A stretch of 64,000 nucleotides of DNA from Nodularia sphaerocarpa UHCC 0038 (GTDB taxonomy: Bacteria; Cyanobacteriota; Cyanobacteriia; Cyanobacteriales; Nostocaceae). Every line of letters begins with the position of its first letter. Position 1 is the stretch's first letter. A model generated the notes under the pieces. It saw nothing but the letters and a program-made list of their open reading frames with translations. It did no database searches and was not told where the DNA came from. The position numbers and the translations under genes are program-made. The stretch lies in contig NZ_CP060140.1 of NCBI RefSeq assembly GCF_022376295.1, positions 2,546,356 through 2,610,355 of the forward strand, in the 5' to 3' direction. Shown here piece after piece: positions 51,160-60,618 of the stretch.

Positions 51160-52347
51160 ATGCAAGTTTCCCAGGATCAGCCTATCTATTCTGAGGCTCC
51201 ACTCCAGCTGTTGCTATTTGTTGATGGACGACCAAAGTCGCGACAACAAGTGCAGCGTATCCGTGCTTACTTAAAAGAATTGCAGGCTGAGTATAAGTTT
51301 GAACTTCAAATGATCGATGTGGGGCAACAGCCCTATTTAGCAGAGCATTTTAAATTAGTCGCCACACCAGCTTTAATTAAAATCCACCCAGAACCCCGAC
51401 AGATTATCGCTGGGAGTAATATTATCGCCCAATTGAAAAATTGGTGGCCTCGTTGGCAAGGGGCTGTGGATGCTTACTTAAAATTGCAAGAAGATTTACA
51501 AGAACGAATAGATGACAATAATCGGATGTCATCACCCAAATCAACAATTCGTTCTGTAGCTGTTTCTGCGGAATTGATCAAACTTTCAGACGAAGTTTTT
51601 CGCTTAAAACAGGAAAAAGACAAACTTCAGGAGCAGTTACAATTTAAAGATAGGGTAATTGCTATGCTGGCGCACGATCTTCGCAATCCTCTAACGGCTG
51701 CGGCGATCGCCATCGAAACTCTACAATCTAATTACAACATAGAAATGGCTGCATTTGTGCGGCTCAAACCAGCTATGGCAGCACATTTATTAAAACAAGC
51801 CCGCAGTCAAACCAAGACAATTGACCGGATGATTGCTGATTTGTTGCAGGTAGGACAAGGCAATGATACTGAACTGCCTATAATACCACAAAAGATGGAA
51901 ATTGGCAAGCTCTGTTTGGATGTGTTGGCAGAATTGCGCGATCGCTACATTGCCAAATCCCAACAACTAGAAACAGATATTCCCCAAGATTTACCCAAGG
52001 TATATGCCGATCCAGAACGTGTGCGGCAAGTACTGATAAACTTATTGGATAATGCCATCAAATACACACCAGAAGGTGGCAAAATTACAGTTTGCGGATT
52101 ACACCGCACAACCCAAAAAATTCAATTTAGTATTGGTGACACAGGCCCAGGAATTCCCTTAGAAAAGCGCGATCTCATCTTTGAAAACCACTACAGGTTA
52201 CAACGGGATGAAGGTATAGATGGTTACGGCATTGGTCTTTGTTTATGCCAACGCATCATTCAATCACATTACGGCCAAATTTGGGTAGAATCTACCCCCA
52301 ATGGCGGTGCATGGTTCCACTTTACCTTGCCAGTGTATCCATCTTAG
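51160..52347 (+). CDS. sasA: Adaptive-response sensory kinase SasA
   Basis: This 395-residue histidine kinase is the output partner of the KaiABC circadian clock. The N-terminal thioredoxin/KaiB-like domain (about residues 15-100, LQLLLFVDGRPKSRQQVQRI) binds KaiC. The HisKA motif MLAHDLRNPLTAAAIAIE carries the phospho-accepting His. The ATPase domain has the N box LLDNAIKYTPEGG, DTGPGIPLEKRD and GYGIGLCLCQR. Its usual partner is RpaA, which is not in this window. The ATG at 51160 gives the usual N-terminus MQVSQDQPIYSEAP; an upstream in-frame start would add nine residues. Confidence 0.95.
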   Translation: MQVSQDQPIYSEAPLQLLLFVDGRPKSRQQVQRIRAYLKELQAEYKFELQMIDVGQQPYLAEHFKLVATPALIKIHPEPRQIIAGSNIIAQLKNWWPRWQGAVDAYLKLQEDLQERIDDNNRMSSPKSTIRSVAVSAELIKLSDEVFRLKQEKDKLQEQLQFKDRVIAMLAHDLRNPLTAAAIAIETLQSNYNIEMAAFVRLKPAMAAHLLKQARSQTKTIDRMIADLLQVGQGNDTELPIIPQKMEIGKLCLDVLAELRDRYIAKSQQLETDIPQDLPKVYADPERVRQVLINLLDNAIKYTPEGGKITVCGLHRTTQKIQFSIGDTGPGIPLEKRDLIFENHYRLQRDEGIDGYGIGLCLCQRIIQSHYGQIWVESTPNGGAWFHFTLPVYPS

Positions 52348-52384
52348 CTCAAACACGATTAATCGCGTCTCTACAAGAAAATTG

Positions 52385-53422
52385 TCATTTTTTCAGAAAT
52401 GAATTTTGCACAATTCGATTGCGCCCCTCTTTTTTTGCTCGGTAAAGTGCCTTATCCGCAGCCATCACCAAATCAGCAGGAGAAGATTCCCAGGTAGGAG
52501 TAATAGTTGCCACTCCCATACTCATGGTAAGATAATCACTAATCGTAGAACCACGATGAGAAATTTGTAAATTTATCACACCAGCTTGCATTCCCGTGGC
52601 AACGTAAAATGCAGCACAAGCATCAGTGTACGGCATAATCACAGCAAATTCTTCACCACCATAACGCGCTACTAAAACTTGATGATTTGGGGCTGTATCA
52701 TTTAAAATATTACCCACATCACGGATGCAAATATCTCCGGCTGGATGACCATATTGATCGTTATACAATTTAAAAAAATCAATATCACACAAAATCAGCG
52801 ATAAAGGAGATTGTTCCTGCGCTGAATTAATCCACTGCGTATTAAGATAATCGTCAAAGCGGCGACGATTAGCCAACCCAGTTAACCCATCTATATTGGC
52901 AAGATGCTGCAAAGCCTGATTTGCAGCTTCTAACTGTTTGTATACTTGCGCTTGTTGCAATAGTCTTCGTAATCGTTGGCGCAATACTGCCCAATGAATT
53001 GGCTTAGTCAGGTAATCAGTGGCTCCGGCATCAAAAGCCCGGTCTACAGACTCCTGATCATCTAAACTTGTAATCATTAATATGGGAGTGCGTTCCCATA
53101 ACTTTGAGATCACAGTATTGCCTAAAGGAGATTCAGTATCAAGATTTTCCAGTGCTGTGATCAAATTGTTTCTAGCAATTTTCAGCAATTGTCTACAGCA
53201 AGTGAAGCCATCCATAATGGGCATGATGGCATCTAGTAACACTATATCAGGTTTGACAATTTCGTAAGTATCTAAACATTGCTGACCGTCAACAGCCTCA
53301 ACGACGCGATAGCCTTCTTTTTCCATAGCTTCACGCAATAGTAATCGGATAGTTTTGTCATCATCAGCCACCAGAATTACTGGAGGTTGCTGAGATCGAG
53401 AAAACGCGCTTATGCCTGACAT
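52385..53422 (-). CDS. Response regulator with GGDEF domain (diguanylate cyclase)
   Basis: This 345-residue protein has an N-terminal receiver domain (ILVADDDKTIRLLLREAM, phospho-acceptor Asp in IVLLDAIMPIMDG, Lys in YLTKPIHW). A coiled segment and a GGDEF domain with the active motif RYGGEEFAVIMPY follow. LANIDGLTGLANRRRFDDYL is the usual GGDEF start. It should make cyclic di-GMP. No RxxD inhibitory site is visible just before the GGEEF motif, so feedback inhibition may be absent. The receiver contains about 25 extra residues between strands. The ATG at 53422 follows GGAAGG and is preferred to 53521. The cognate kinase is unknown. Confidence 0.9.
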   Translation of the reverse strand: MSGISAFSRSQQPPVILVADDDKTIRLLLREAMEKEGYRVVEAVDGQQCLDTYEIVKPDIVLLDAIMPIMDGFTCCRQLLKIARNNLITALENLDTESPLGNTVISKLWERTPILMITSLDDQESVDRAFDAGATDYLTKPIHWAVLRQRLRRLLQQAQVYKQLEAANQALQHLANIDGLTGLANRRRFDDYLNTQWINSAQEQSPLSLILCDIDFFKLYNDQYGHPAGDICIRDVGNILNDTAPNHQVLVARYGGEEFAVIMPYTDACAAFYVATGMQAGVINLQISHRGSTISDYLTMSMGVATITPTWESSPADLVMAADKALYRAKKEGRNRIVQNSFLKK

Positions 53423-53810
53423 GAGTTGCCTTCCACTGAAAATGAGAGTATCCCTTTGGGGCAAATTCGACAAAACCTGACCCTGATTATGAAATCGCCT
53501 GTAATAAAAATTCTTGAACAAACTTTATGTTCAGTCGCTTTGCTGTGTTTAAAATTAGTAAAAATTGTTATTTAAAAGATAAATATGGATTTTTATGACA
53601 AAAGATAGGTGACTTTCCCTTAAAAATATCAGTATACTACCTAAAACACAGTCTATAAGCATCAAATTTAGATCAATTGGCTGGGCTGATAACGCTGATA
53701 TAACCCAGTAGTAAGTAAGACTGTAGTCAACATTTTTCCACAAAAACAGCCAAAAAATTTCACTGCACAATTCTGTCTGAAAAACACAAACTATTCATAA
53801 ATATTATTAA
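53423..53810. other. AT-rich divergent region between GGDEF and crr7 genes
   Basis: This 388-bp region holds the promoters of the divergent GGDEF regulator and crr7. It is AT-rich throughout. A short minus-strand open frame at 53555-53770 lacks any protein-family character. No other feature is seen. Confidence 0.4.
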
Positions 53811-54071
53811 ATGCCAGACTCACTAATGTATCAGCAGGATAATTTTGTCGTTCTAGAGACAGACCAACCAGAACAATTTCTCACAGGCGATGAATTATTA
53901 GACAAGCTCAAGCTTGTGCTACAAAAAATGAGTAATCAGGACTTACCCACAGATTTACAAAAGTTTGATTCTGTAAATGCTCAAGCCAAATATTTAATTG
54001 ACACAAGTTGTGAATTAGATGTTGGTCCGGGAAAATATTTGCAGTGGTACGCAATCCGATTAGAAAAGTAG
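53811..54071 (+). CDS. crr7: Chlororespiratory reduction protein 7 homologue
   Basis: This 86-residue protein matches the Crr7 family of cyanobacteria and chloroplasts. The motifs are MYQQDNFVVLETDQPEQFLT, LLDKLKLVLQKM and the end GPGKYLQWYAIRLEK. In chloroplasts CRR7 is needed for the NAD(P)H dehydrogenase-like complex that supports cyclic electron flow; in cyanobacteria it is expected to assist NDH-1 assembly or stability. No membrane segment is seen. A second ATG, six codons in, is possible. A MITE-like element begins 14 bp after the stop. Confidence 0.82.
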   Translation: MPDSLMYQQDNFVVLETDQPEQFLTGDELLDKLKLVLQKMSNQDLPTDLQKFDSVNAQAKYLIDTSCELDVGPGKYLQWYAIRLEK

Positions 54072-54085
54072 CTTTATTGTCTTTA

Positions 54086-54257
54086 GAGGTTGTTTGAAAA
54101 GTCTAATTTATTACAGCCCTGGCGACTAGAAGTCGCGGCTATACAAACTAAACCCGCCTGCGCGGGTTAAAAATCCCACTTTTTCATTAGTCCAGGTCGC
54201 TGGACTTCGCCTGTGTAGTAGCGAATTATATTCGCCCAAAACTTTTCAAACATCCTC
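54086..54257. mobile_element. MITE-like element, second copy, with TTA target duplication
   Basis: This 172-bp element is nearly identical to the one at 14611-14808. It has the same inverted ends (GAGGTTGTTTGAAAAGT and ACTTTTCAAACATCCTC), the same chain of internal hairpins, and lacks about 26 bp present in the first copy. The flanks are TTA on both sides (54083-54085 and 54258-54260), different from the TAA of the first copy. This is the pattern of two independent insertions with 3-bp duplications. Confidence 0.78.
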
Positions 54258-54259
54258 TT

Positions 54260-54712
54260 AGGGAACACCATAAAATAAATTATTCCATCTTGTGGGCAGG
54301 GCAAAGATGCCCGTCCTTGGTGATTAGCCGACAAAATGCCCGCTCCACAAGAACTTTGGGATATTATTTATTTGTAAAGCCCTGGGGGTATGGCTGCGCT
54401 TTGCGTTCAGCTTCGACCAGAGGAGATAGAAAGGACTTAAGTCCTCTCTACGAGACGTTAGGGACTTGCAAATAAAAAAATACGAAATCACCTAACGCAA
54501 AAAACCGTACCCTTCGGGAAGCTTCGCTAACGACTGACGCTCACGGCGAAGCCTCTCAAAGTCTCATAACTCTGTGTCCTCTCTGCGAGACGCTGCGCGA
54601 ACTGTGTCTGGAGTGGTAGCCTTCCGCAAGCTACGCTAAGGTTTATTTGGATAATTTATTTCGAGTAAGTCCCTGACGCGAACACTACAAACCTGAAATT
54701 CTTTGAGGAGTG
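54260..54712. repeat. Repeat-rich spacer downstream of the MITE-like element
   Basis: From 54260 to about 54385 lies the inverted copy of the dispersed repeat at 20250-20372, including TTGTGG...CCACAA. Beyond it come fragments of common short repeats (CTACGAGACGTTAGG, GAAGCTTCGCTAACG, CTGCGAGACGCTGCGCGAAC), which form small hairpins. No gene is supported in this 450-bp stretch. Confidence 0.65.
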
Positions 54713-55276
54713 TCAATCAGCCTTGCTGACTTCTGGTTGAGTAACAATTGTTAATTCAATCATCTCTTCCCCAACCTCGGTAATTTTAATATCTACTCCA
54801 GGGCCAAAATACCTGATCATTTTCTCCTGTTTTTGCTGCCAAACATCAAACGAGATGAACGGCGAGTCAAACTCTAAAATTAAGGCATAAGCCCCATTAA
54901 TTTCTGTTTCGCGTAAACCTGTGACTTCTGGGCGGTCTTCATCTGTGGGACTCAGACCAAGATAATTGAGTGCTTCATCTAAATGAGCTTCTTGACCGTA
55001 GCAGTATCGGGTGATGTCTTTGCGAATCTTATTTTGAGTGACAGTTGCTTGCTGCTCCCGTAAGAGTAATACTGATGGCGTTGTATCTTGGCTAAAGGGT
55101 ATGGGCAGAATTTCATTGGCTTTGAGCGCCAGTCCTCCTAGAAACAGAGGAAACCCATAAAAGAACCCGACAAGATTAAGTGTGGCGTTATCAGCAGCGT
55201 AGGCGACGAAACCAACAATGATTAATATGCCGCCGATGGTTAAACCGATAGTCCCCAAAGAAATTTTACGTAACAT
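54713..55276 (-). CDS. DUF2854 membrane protein
   Basis: This 187-residue protein has two N-terminal membrane helices (GTIGLTIGGILIIVGFVAYA and LVGFFYGFPLFLGGLALK) and a soluble C-terminal domain (LDEALNYLGLSP, GAYALILEFDSPFISFDVW, GVDIKITEVGEEMIELTIV). This layout matches DUF2854, conserved in cyanobacteria and plastids. The function is unknown. The ATG at 55276 is the only sensible start, as the hydrophobic segment begins at residue 8. It ends just before the repeat-rich spacer and has no operon partner. Confidence 0.82.
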   Translation of the reverse strand: MLRKISLGTIGLTIGGILIIVGFVAYAADNATLNLVGFFYGFPLFLGGLALKANEILPIPFSQDTTPSVLLLREQQATVTQNKIRKDITRYCYGQEAHLDEALNYLGLSPTDEDRPEVTGLRETEINGAYALILEFDSPFISFDVWQQKQEKMIRYFGPGVDIKITEVGEEMIELTIVTQPEVSKAD

Positions 55277-55385
55277 GAGCTGAGGATTTTATAAATTCTT
55301 TACATCTTAGTTTTATTATCATCGGTTATTGGACAGAAGTTCACCGAAGAGTTCCTGACAGTTTCTTTGTGGACTCTTCAAGAAT

Positions 55386-55408
55386 CCCCCGACTTTTAGT
55401 CGTGGGGA
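55386..55408. repeat. Short hairpin in the DUF2854 upstream region
   Basis: CCCCGACTTTTAGTCGTGGGG forms a stem of about seven pairs. It resembles a dispersed CCCCGACTT palindrome also seen at 61491. It lies between the divergent DUF2854 gene and the small gene at 55529. Confidence 0.5.
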
Positions 55409-55528
55409 GTGTCAAGCAGAAGTATAGATGTGCGGGAATGGCCTATATAGAGACAGGATGAATCGCGCCTCTACTTCATTTTGGGTTAACTTTAAAATTG
55501 AAGCTATTTCAAAACTGGAAAAAAAATT

Positions 55529-55711
55529 ATGGATTTACAGACTATCAGAGAACGAATTGCCGTAGTTCAAAGCAAACGGGAGTACCTGTTGAGCCTTTTG
55601 GAGCAGCCAAACTTGGGAACTTTAAGGATTGATGTTAACCAGGCTTTGGAAGAAATGGACGATTTAATTGATGAATTTAAACGGACGATTCCCGAAACAG
55701 ATAATAATTAG
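55529..55711 (+). CDS. Small helical protein, 60 residues
   Basis: This 60-residue frame encodes an all-helical, coiled-coil-like sequence (IRERIAVVQSKREYLLSLLE, VNQALEEMDDLIDEFKRTI). Regular heptad spacing and lack of repeats suggest a real gene. No family is recognised and no signal peptide is present. It stands alone between divergent DUF2854 and the convergent receiver protein gene, with an AT-rich region and no strong ribosome binding site. Confidence 0.65.
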   Translation: MDLQTIRERIAVVQSKREYLLSLLEQPNLGTLRIDVNQALEEMDDLIDEFKRTIPETDNN

Positions 55712-55867
55712 GCTAAAGTAACCAAAAAAATAGACGAAATGGCGCTAGTATAACCCTGAATAAGCGGTTAAGCTGGCGCTGTTTGTCTATATATATTTTC
55801 CAGTTTTGCCACTGGAAAACAGCCAGGGCTAATCTGCCCACCATTTTTCAGAATGATCTATTCTATG

Positions 55868-56272
55868 TTAACCATTTACTGCACGTTCTCCTAATTGCCT
55901 GACCAAAGCGATGAGTTGAGTTGTGGGAACATCTTTTGGACAAATGTCGTCAAAGTTAGGCATGGACTTAGCGCCCCAAAAATGGGCATCTTCCACGGAG
56001 GAATAAGCCAGGATTTGAGTATGGGGAGATATGGCTTTGATATGACTAGAAGCACTCCAACCATCCATGACTGGCATTTGTAAATCTAGAATGATGACAT
56101 CAGGTTGGCAGTTTTTAACCATTTCTATGGCTTCTTGACCATTGCAAGCTAACCCAACTACTTGAATATTTTTTTGCGCCGAAAAAGCTAATTTTAGAGT
56201 TAATCGTGTAAGTTCGTGATCATCAACCACGAGAACACGCAAGGTCGTAGACTCACAAGAAAGCATTAACAT
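55868..56272 (-). CDS. Single-domain response regulator
   Basis: This 134-residue protein is a lone receiver domain. It has the acidic pocket VLVVDDHELTRL, the phospho-acceptor Asp in VIILDLQMPVMDGWSA, the switch residues ILAYSSVED, and Lys in CPKDVPTTQLIALV. The HELTRLTLKLAF start is of the NarL/LuxR type, but no DNA-binding domain follows, so it should act by protein contact or phosphotransfer. The second ATG, two codons in, is an equal choice. It is 158 bp downstream of ppk1 on the same strand, perhaps a separate transcript. Confidence 0.87.
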   Translation of the reverse strand: MLMLSCESTTLRVLVVDDHELTRLTLKLAFSAQKNIQVVGLACNGQEAIEMVKNCQPDVIILDLQMPVMDGWSASSHIKAISPHTQILAYSSVEDAHFWGAKSMPNFDDICPKDVPTTQLIALVRQLGERAVNG

Positions 56273-56430
56273 TTAAGGAAATAAAAAGATAGATACAATA
56301 GTCCCTACAGTTTATGGTCAGATGCAGGAAAAATCACTCTATCTTATGGTTGAATAAATTCTGTTTACTCATAGTAATTGAGGAAATGAGTTGGGAAAAA
56401 GTTAAATTTTTCTGAAAAAACTCAATTTAG

Positions 56431-58662
56431 CTACTTGTCTGTATAGTAGTAACTCTTTTTTGAATCAATCAAGTTTGAGGCTACACTCGTTGAACGTAAG
56501 GCCATATTTATCAGAGTTTTTTGTGAATGAGTTTCTGGACAATCTACGGATTCGCCACGCAAGCTATCACCGGGACGGCGTTGGATATAAGTGCCATCAG
56601 GCTGTAATTCCCAGGCTTGACGATTATCTGCTAACATAATTCCCAGGATTTCTTGCAAGTCTTTAGCAATATCTGGATCTCTGATTGGGGTAATTACTTC
56701 AACTCGGCGATCTAAGTTGCGACGCATCCAATCAGCACTGCCAATAAAAATTTCTTCTTGTCCATTGTTATGGAAATAATAAATGCGAGAATGTTCTAAG
56801 AATCGGCCGATAATGCTGATGACGCGAATATTTTCACTGATGTTTTTCAGTCCTGGACGCAAACAGCAAATACCGCGAATTATCAGATCAATTTGCACTC
56901 CGGCGCGAGATGCTTCGTATAAGGTGGCGATGATTTGGGGGTCTACGAGGGAATTCATTTTGGCAACGATTCGCCCAGAAAATCCATTTTGGACATTTTC
57001 TATTTCACGACGAATTAATGCCAAAAAGCGATCGCGCATATTCACAGGTGCAACTAGCACTTCTCGATATGATTTTTGCCGAGAATAGCCTGTTAAAAAG
57101 TTAAATAAATCTGTAATATCCGCACCCAATTCTTCCCGACAACTAAACAATCCCAAATCTGTATACAAACGCGCTGTTTTCGGATTATAATTCCCAGTCC
57201 CTATATGCACATAGCGGCGCATTCGGTCTTTTTCTCGTCGCACTACCATGACGGTTTTGCAGTGGGTTTTTAGCCCTACTAAACCATAGACAACGTGAAC
57301 GCCAACTCTTTCTAAACTCCGCGCCCAGTAAATATTATTTTCTTCATCAAACCGGGCTTTTAATTCTACCAACACAGATACTTGCTTGCCATTTTCTGCC
57401 GCCGCAATCAGGGCTTTGACTATGGGGGAGTCTCCAGAGGTGCGGTAAAGGGTCATTTTGATCGCCAGCACATTGGGGTCATGGGCTGCATGGGTGATGA
57501 AGCGCACGACGGTTGAGGAGAAGGATTGATAGGGATGGTGTACCAGCAAATCCTTTTCTCGAATTACGGCAAAAAAGTCTTGACCTTCTTCTAATTCTGA
57601 AGCATCTGGGCTTAAACTCGGTTCTCTCAACCTTTGCAAACGGGAAGGGACTACAGATTGGCGTGGTGGTTCTTTGAGTTCGGGTAATGGCAAGGCCATA
57701 AAATACATTAAGTCCCGGAGTCCTAAAAGACCATCAACTTCATAAACATCATTTTCTGTTAAGTCCAAATCTTGCAATAACCGCGAACGGATGGGGTCAG
57801 GGGTGTGGGATTTAATTTCTAGTCTGACTGGAGTCCCACCCATGCGCCGTTTGCGTAGTTCTTGTTCAATGGCTAAGAGCAAATCATCTGCTTCATCTTC
57901 TTCTAAAGCTAAATCAGCATCACGGGTAATGCGGAAGGGATGATATTCTTGGATATTCATGCCTGGAAATAGAAATTCCAGGTTATGTGCGATCGCCTGT
58001 TCTAAAGGTACACCAGTCCAGTGAGCAGTTTCTCCAGTTTCAGAAATTCCTAACTCTGGCGGTATTGGCAAAAATCGCGGTAGGACACTGGGGACTTTTA
58101 CCCTGGCAAAAAATTCTTCTTCAGTATCGGGATTTTTGACCACAACTGCCAAATTTAGGCTGAGATTAGAAATGAAGGGGAAAGGATGGCTAGGGTCAAC
58201 CGCTAGGGGAGTCAGAACTGGAAAGATTTGTTCTTCAAAATAGTTATCTAAATAAGTTTGTTGTTTTTGATTTAAATTAATATAGTCCAGTATCTGGATC
58301 TGATGACTAGCTAAAAGAGGTTGTAGGACTTCTTCAAATTGTTGGTGCTGCTTTGTGAATAGGGGACTGAGGGTTGCTCTAACGTCCTCTAGCTGTTTTT
58401 GTGGTGTGCGGCCATCTGGAGTTAATTGGGCAACTTTCGCTTCTACTTGTTGTTTTAAAGCTGCAATCCGCACCATGAAGAACTCATCTAAATTGGCGCT
58501 AAAGATTGCCAAAAATTTTAGTCGTTCTAAAAGCAGTGTCCTGGTGTCACAAGCTTCATGGAGTACGCGACTGTTAAATTCTAACCAACTTAACTCGCGG
58601 TTAATGTAATATTGCGGATCGTTCAAATCAATGGGATTCGTGTTCTTTTTTGATTTCGCCAT
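56431..58662 (-). CDS. ppk1: Polyphosphate kinase 1
   Basis: This 743-residue enzyme reversibly transfers the gamma-phosphate of ATP to polyphosphate. The N-terminal domain YYINRELSWLEFNSRVLHEA, the head domain, and the two C-terminal phospholipase-D-like domains are in order. The catalytic His is expected in YVHIGTGNYNPKTARLYTD, with a second motif in RRNLDRRVEVITPI. The length is normal for PPK1. The frame is open upstream of the ATG at 58662 (MAKSKKNTNP), but that part is unconserved. The divergent sensor kinase at 58830 may be functionally linked, although neighbourhood alone does not prove it. Confidence 0.96.
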   Translation of the reverse strand: MAKSKKNTNPIDLNDPQYYINRELSWLEFNSRVLHEACDTRTLLLERLKFLAIFSANLDEFFMVRIAALKQQVEAKVAQLTPDGRTPQKQLEDVRATLSPLFTKQHQQFEEVLQPLLASHQIQILDYINLNQKQQTYLDNYFEEQIFPVLTPLAVDPSHPFPFISNLSLNLAVVVKNPDTEEEFFARVKVPSVLPRFLPIPPELGISETGETAHWTGVPLEQAIAHNLEFLFPGMNIQEYHPFRITRDADLALEEDEADDLLLAIEQELRKRRMGGTPVRLEIKSHTPDPIRSRLLQDLDLTENDVYEVDGLLGLRDLMYFMALPLPELKEPPRQSVVPSRLQRLREPSLSPDASELEEGQDFFAVIREKDLLVHHPYQSFSSTVVRFITHAAHDPNVLAIKMTLYRTSGDSPIVKALIAAAENGKQVSVLVELKARFDEENNIYWARSLERVGVHVVYGLVGLKTHCKTVMVVRREKDRMRRYVHIGTGNYNPKTARLYTDLGLFSCREELGADITDLFNFLTGYSRQKSYREVLVAPVNMRDRFLALIRREIENVQNGFSGRIVAKMNSLVDPQIIATLYEASRAGVQIDLIIRGICCLRPGLKNISENIRVISIIGRFLEHSRIYYFHNNGQEEIFIGSADWMRRNLDRRVEVITPIRDPDIAKDLQEILGIMLADNRQAWELQPDGTYIQRRPGDSLRGESVDCPETHSQKTLINMALRSTSVASNLIDSKKSYYYTDK

Positions 58663-58829
58663 GACGATCTCAGGGTAGCCAGATGAGCTAGTACAGCTGG
58701 GGGACAATACATATAGTAGATTAAATAGGGCTTGAGTGGAACTCTCAAGTTACATTTACTTGTATATTTTTTATTTTCCAGAATTTAACCTTCAAAAAGA
58801 ATAACAACAGAATTTCTCTGCGTTGCCCA

Positions 58830-60236
58830 ATGTTTCAAGCTACTCGCCGCCGTCTTGCTATCTGGTACACTGCCGTAACTGCGGTATTACTTTTATTATT
58901 CGCCAGTGGTGTATATTTATATGTCCGCAGTACATTAATTGAGCGGGTTGATGATACCCTCAATCACGTAGTGGAAATTGTAGAGCGATCGCTTGTAATT
59001 TCGCCAGTCGATGGCGATGTGGAAAAATTGGGCGTTAATGTAGAAGCCAGTTTTCGCGACAATGCCAGCACTGTAGAAGATGACCACATTGACCTAGAAT
59101 GGTTTAACCCCAATGGTAAATTAGTTTGGTCTACCCTATCGGAACCCCTAAATATTCCCATTCATGGAAACCGTCTCGGTGAAACCGTCCGCGTATTAAA
59201 ACCAGAATCTCCCTACTCCCCACTCCTACTGAGACAAGTTACCCAGCGTGTGGAAGCGGGGCGGCAAGTATTAGGATATCTGCGTGTTAGTCATCCCTGG
59301 TTTGAAGTTACTAAACCTAGTCGTCAGTTAATCATTGATTTAGCGTTAGGGACTTGGTTTATGGTGCTGTCTGTAGCCGCAAGCGGTTGGTTTCTTTCAG
59401 GTAAAGCGATGGAACCGGTAGGGGAATCTTACCAACGTTTGAAACAATTTACTGCTGATGCTTCTCACGAACTCCGCAGTCCCATTACTTTAATTCAAAC
59501 TAATGTACAAGTTGCGCTGGCTGATTTAGAGTTAGCAGATACACAAGCTGATACTTTTGTCAACTATCGCCAACAGTTAAAGATAGTGGAACGACTAACA
59601 CAGCGCTTGGGTAAGCTTGTTAATGATTTATTATTTTTAGCAAGACAGGATAGCGGTATTAGCAAAGATGTGTTTTCATCTTGTCCTTTGGACGCTTTAC
59701 TAATGGAAGTCGTGGAAGAACAACAACTATTAGCCAAGGAAAAAAAACTGACTTTAACTCTGGATTTGGTTGATCCTCCTATCTCGGAAACTAGCCCCGA
59801 ATTATTAGAAAATTGGTTTACACTTCCGGGTAAATGGGATCAACTGGTACGGCTATTGACAAATTTGATTGGAAATGCTTTACAATACACCCCAGCCGAG
59901 GGCGAGGTGTTTGTACAATTAGCGCGTTTAGAGGGAAGTCATCGCGTTTCTAAGATTCGTTACAACACAGCTTTATTGCAAATTAAAGTTAGCGATACTG
60001 GGATTGGTATTCCCGCAGAAGCTTTACCACGCTTATTTGACCGCTTTTATCGGGTAGATCCAGCCCGTACCCATAAGACAGCAAAGACAAATACAGAAAT
60101 TTCTACAGGTTCAGGATTAGGACTAGCGATCGCTGCGGCAATTATCGAACATCATCAAGGTCAGCTGCAAGTTGAAAGCAATATTGGCAAAGGTACAACT
60201 TTTACTGTCACTTTACCAATCACTCTTGAGTATTAA
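58830..60236 (+). CDS. Sensor histidine kinase
   Basis: This 468-residue membrane kinase has two membrane helices (TAVTAVLLLLFASGVYLYV, about residues 14-33, and LALGTWFMVLSVAASGWFL at about 171-190) around an extracytoplasmic domain of about 135 residues. The HisKA motif is FTADASHELRSPITLIQTNV. The ATPase part has N box LIGNALQYTPAEG, then DTGIGIPAEALPRLFDRFY and GSGLGLAIAAAIIEHH. There is no recognisable HAMP or PAS. No response regulator is adjacent on this strand; the nearest receiver gene is beyond ppk1. The ligand is unknown. Confidence 0.9.
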   Translation: MFQATRRRLAIWYTAVTAVLLLLFASGVYLYVRSTLIERVDDTLNHVVEIVERSLVISPVDGDVEKLGVNVEASFRDNASTVEDDHIDLEWFNPNGKLVWSTLSEPLNIPIHGNRLGETVRVLKPESPYSPLLLRQVTQRVEAGRQVLGYLRVSHPWFEVTKPSRQLIIDLALGTWFMVLSVAASGWFLSGKAMEPVGESYQRLKQFTADASHELRSPITLIQTNVQVALADLELADTQADTFVNYRQQLKIVERLTQRLGKLVNDLLFLARQDSGISKDVFSSCPLDALLMEVVEEQQLLAKEKKLTLTLDLVDPPISETSPELLENWFTLPGKWDQLVRLLTNLIGNALQYTPAEGEVFVQLARLEGSHRVSKIRYNTALLQIKVSDTGIGIPAEALPRLFDRFYRVDPARTHKTAKTNTEISTGSGLGLAIAAAIIEHHQGQLQVESNIGKGTTFTVTLPITLEY

Positions 60237-60618
60237 ATTTATTTTTAAGCTTTGTTGCTTGTGATAGATGAAAAGCTATCAGTTTATTTACTAAATTAGA
60301 TAATAATACTTGTAAAAGTCTAGGGATAGAGAAACTAAATCTCAAAGGAGAACTTTATGCAACCTATGTATGTAGGTTTAATTTGTATAGCTGGAATTTT
60401 TGCTAAGTAGGTAAGCATGAATAAACCAAAGTATGTTACCACTCCTAAACAAGACCCAAACCCTTACTAATGACCAATGACAAATGACAAATGACGACCC
60501 TAGCTAGTTAATTTTATTTACGCCGACCTACTTACTTTGCATATTTAATTAGGTAGTTATATAAACTGCTAGTTTTAGCTTGGCTAAATACTTGCATCAG
60601 AAAGTTTTGGAGGTTTAT
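60237..60618. other. Spacer with possible micro-ORF and short repeats
   Basis: This 382-bp region contains the 17-codon open frame at 60357-60410 with a strong ribosome binding site. It also holds a short run of AATGAC(C/A)A units at 60467-60495 and a GTAAGCATGAATAAA sequence similar to the repeat near 3350. Nothing else is recognised. Confidence 0.45.
60357..60410 (+). CDS. Possible micro-protein, 17 residues, with strong ribosome binding site
   Basis: An open frame of 17 codons (MQPMYVGLICIAGIFAK) begins seven bases after AAAGGAG and ends with TAG at 60408. The product would be a short hydrophobic peptide, like small membrane subunits, but it matches none that I can name. The ribosome binding site is better than that of most genes here, so it may be translated; it could also be a degenerate gene start. 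Confidence 0.35.
   Translation: MQPMYVGLICIAGIFAK

Noticed and set aside
54290..54475. 61-codon open frame after the MITE-like element
   Set aside because: It lies wholly in dispersed repeat sequence and has no protein character.
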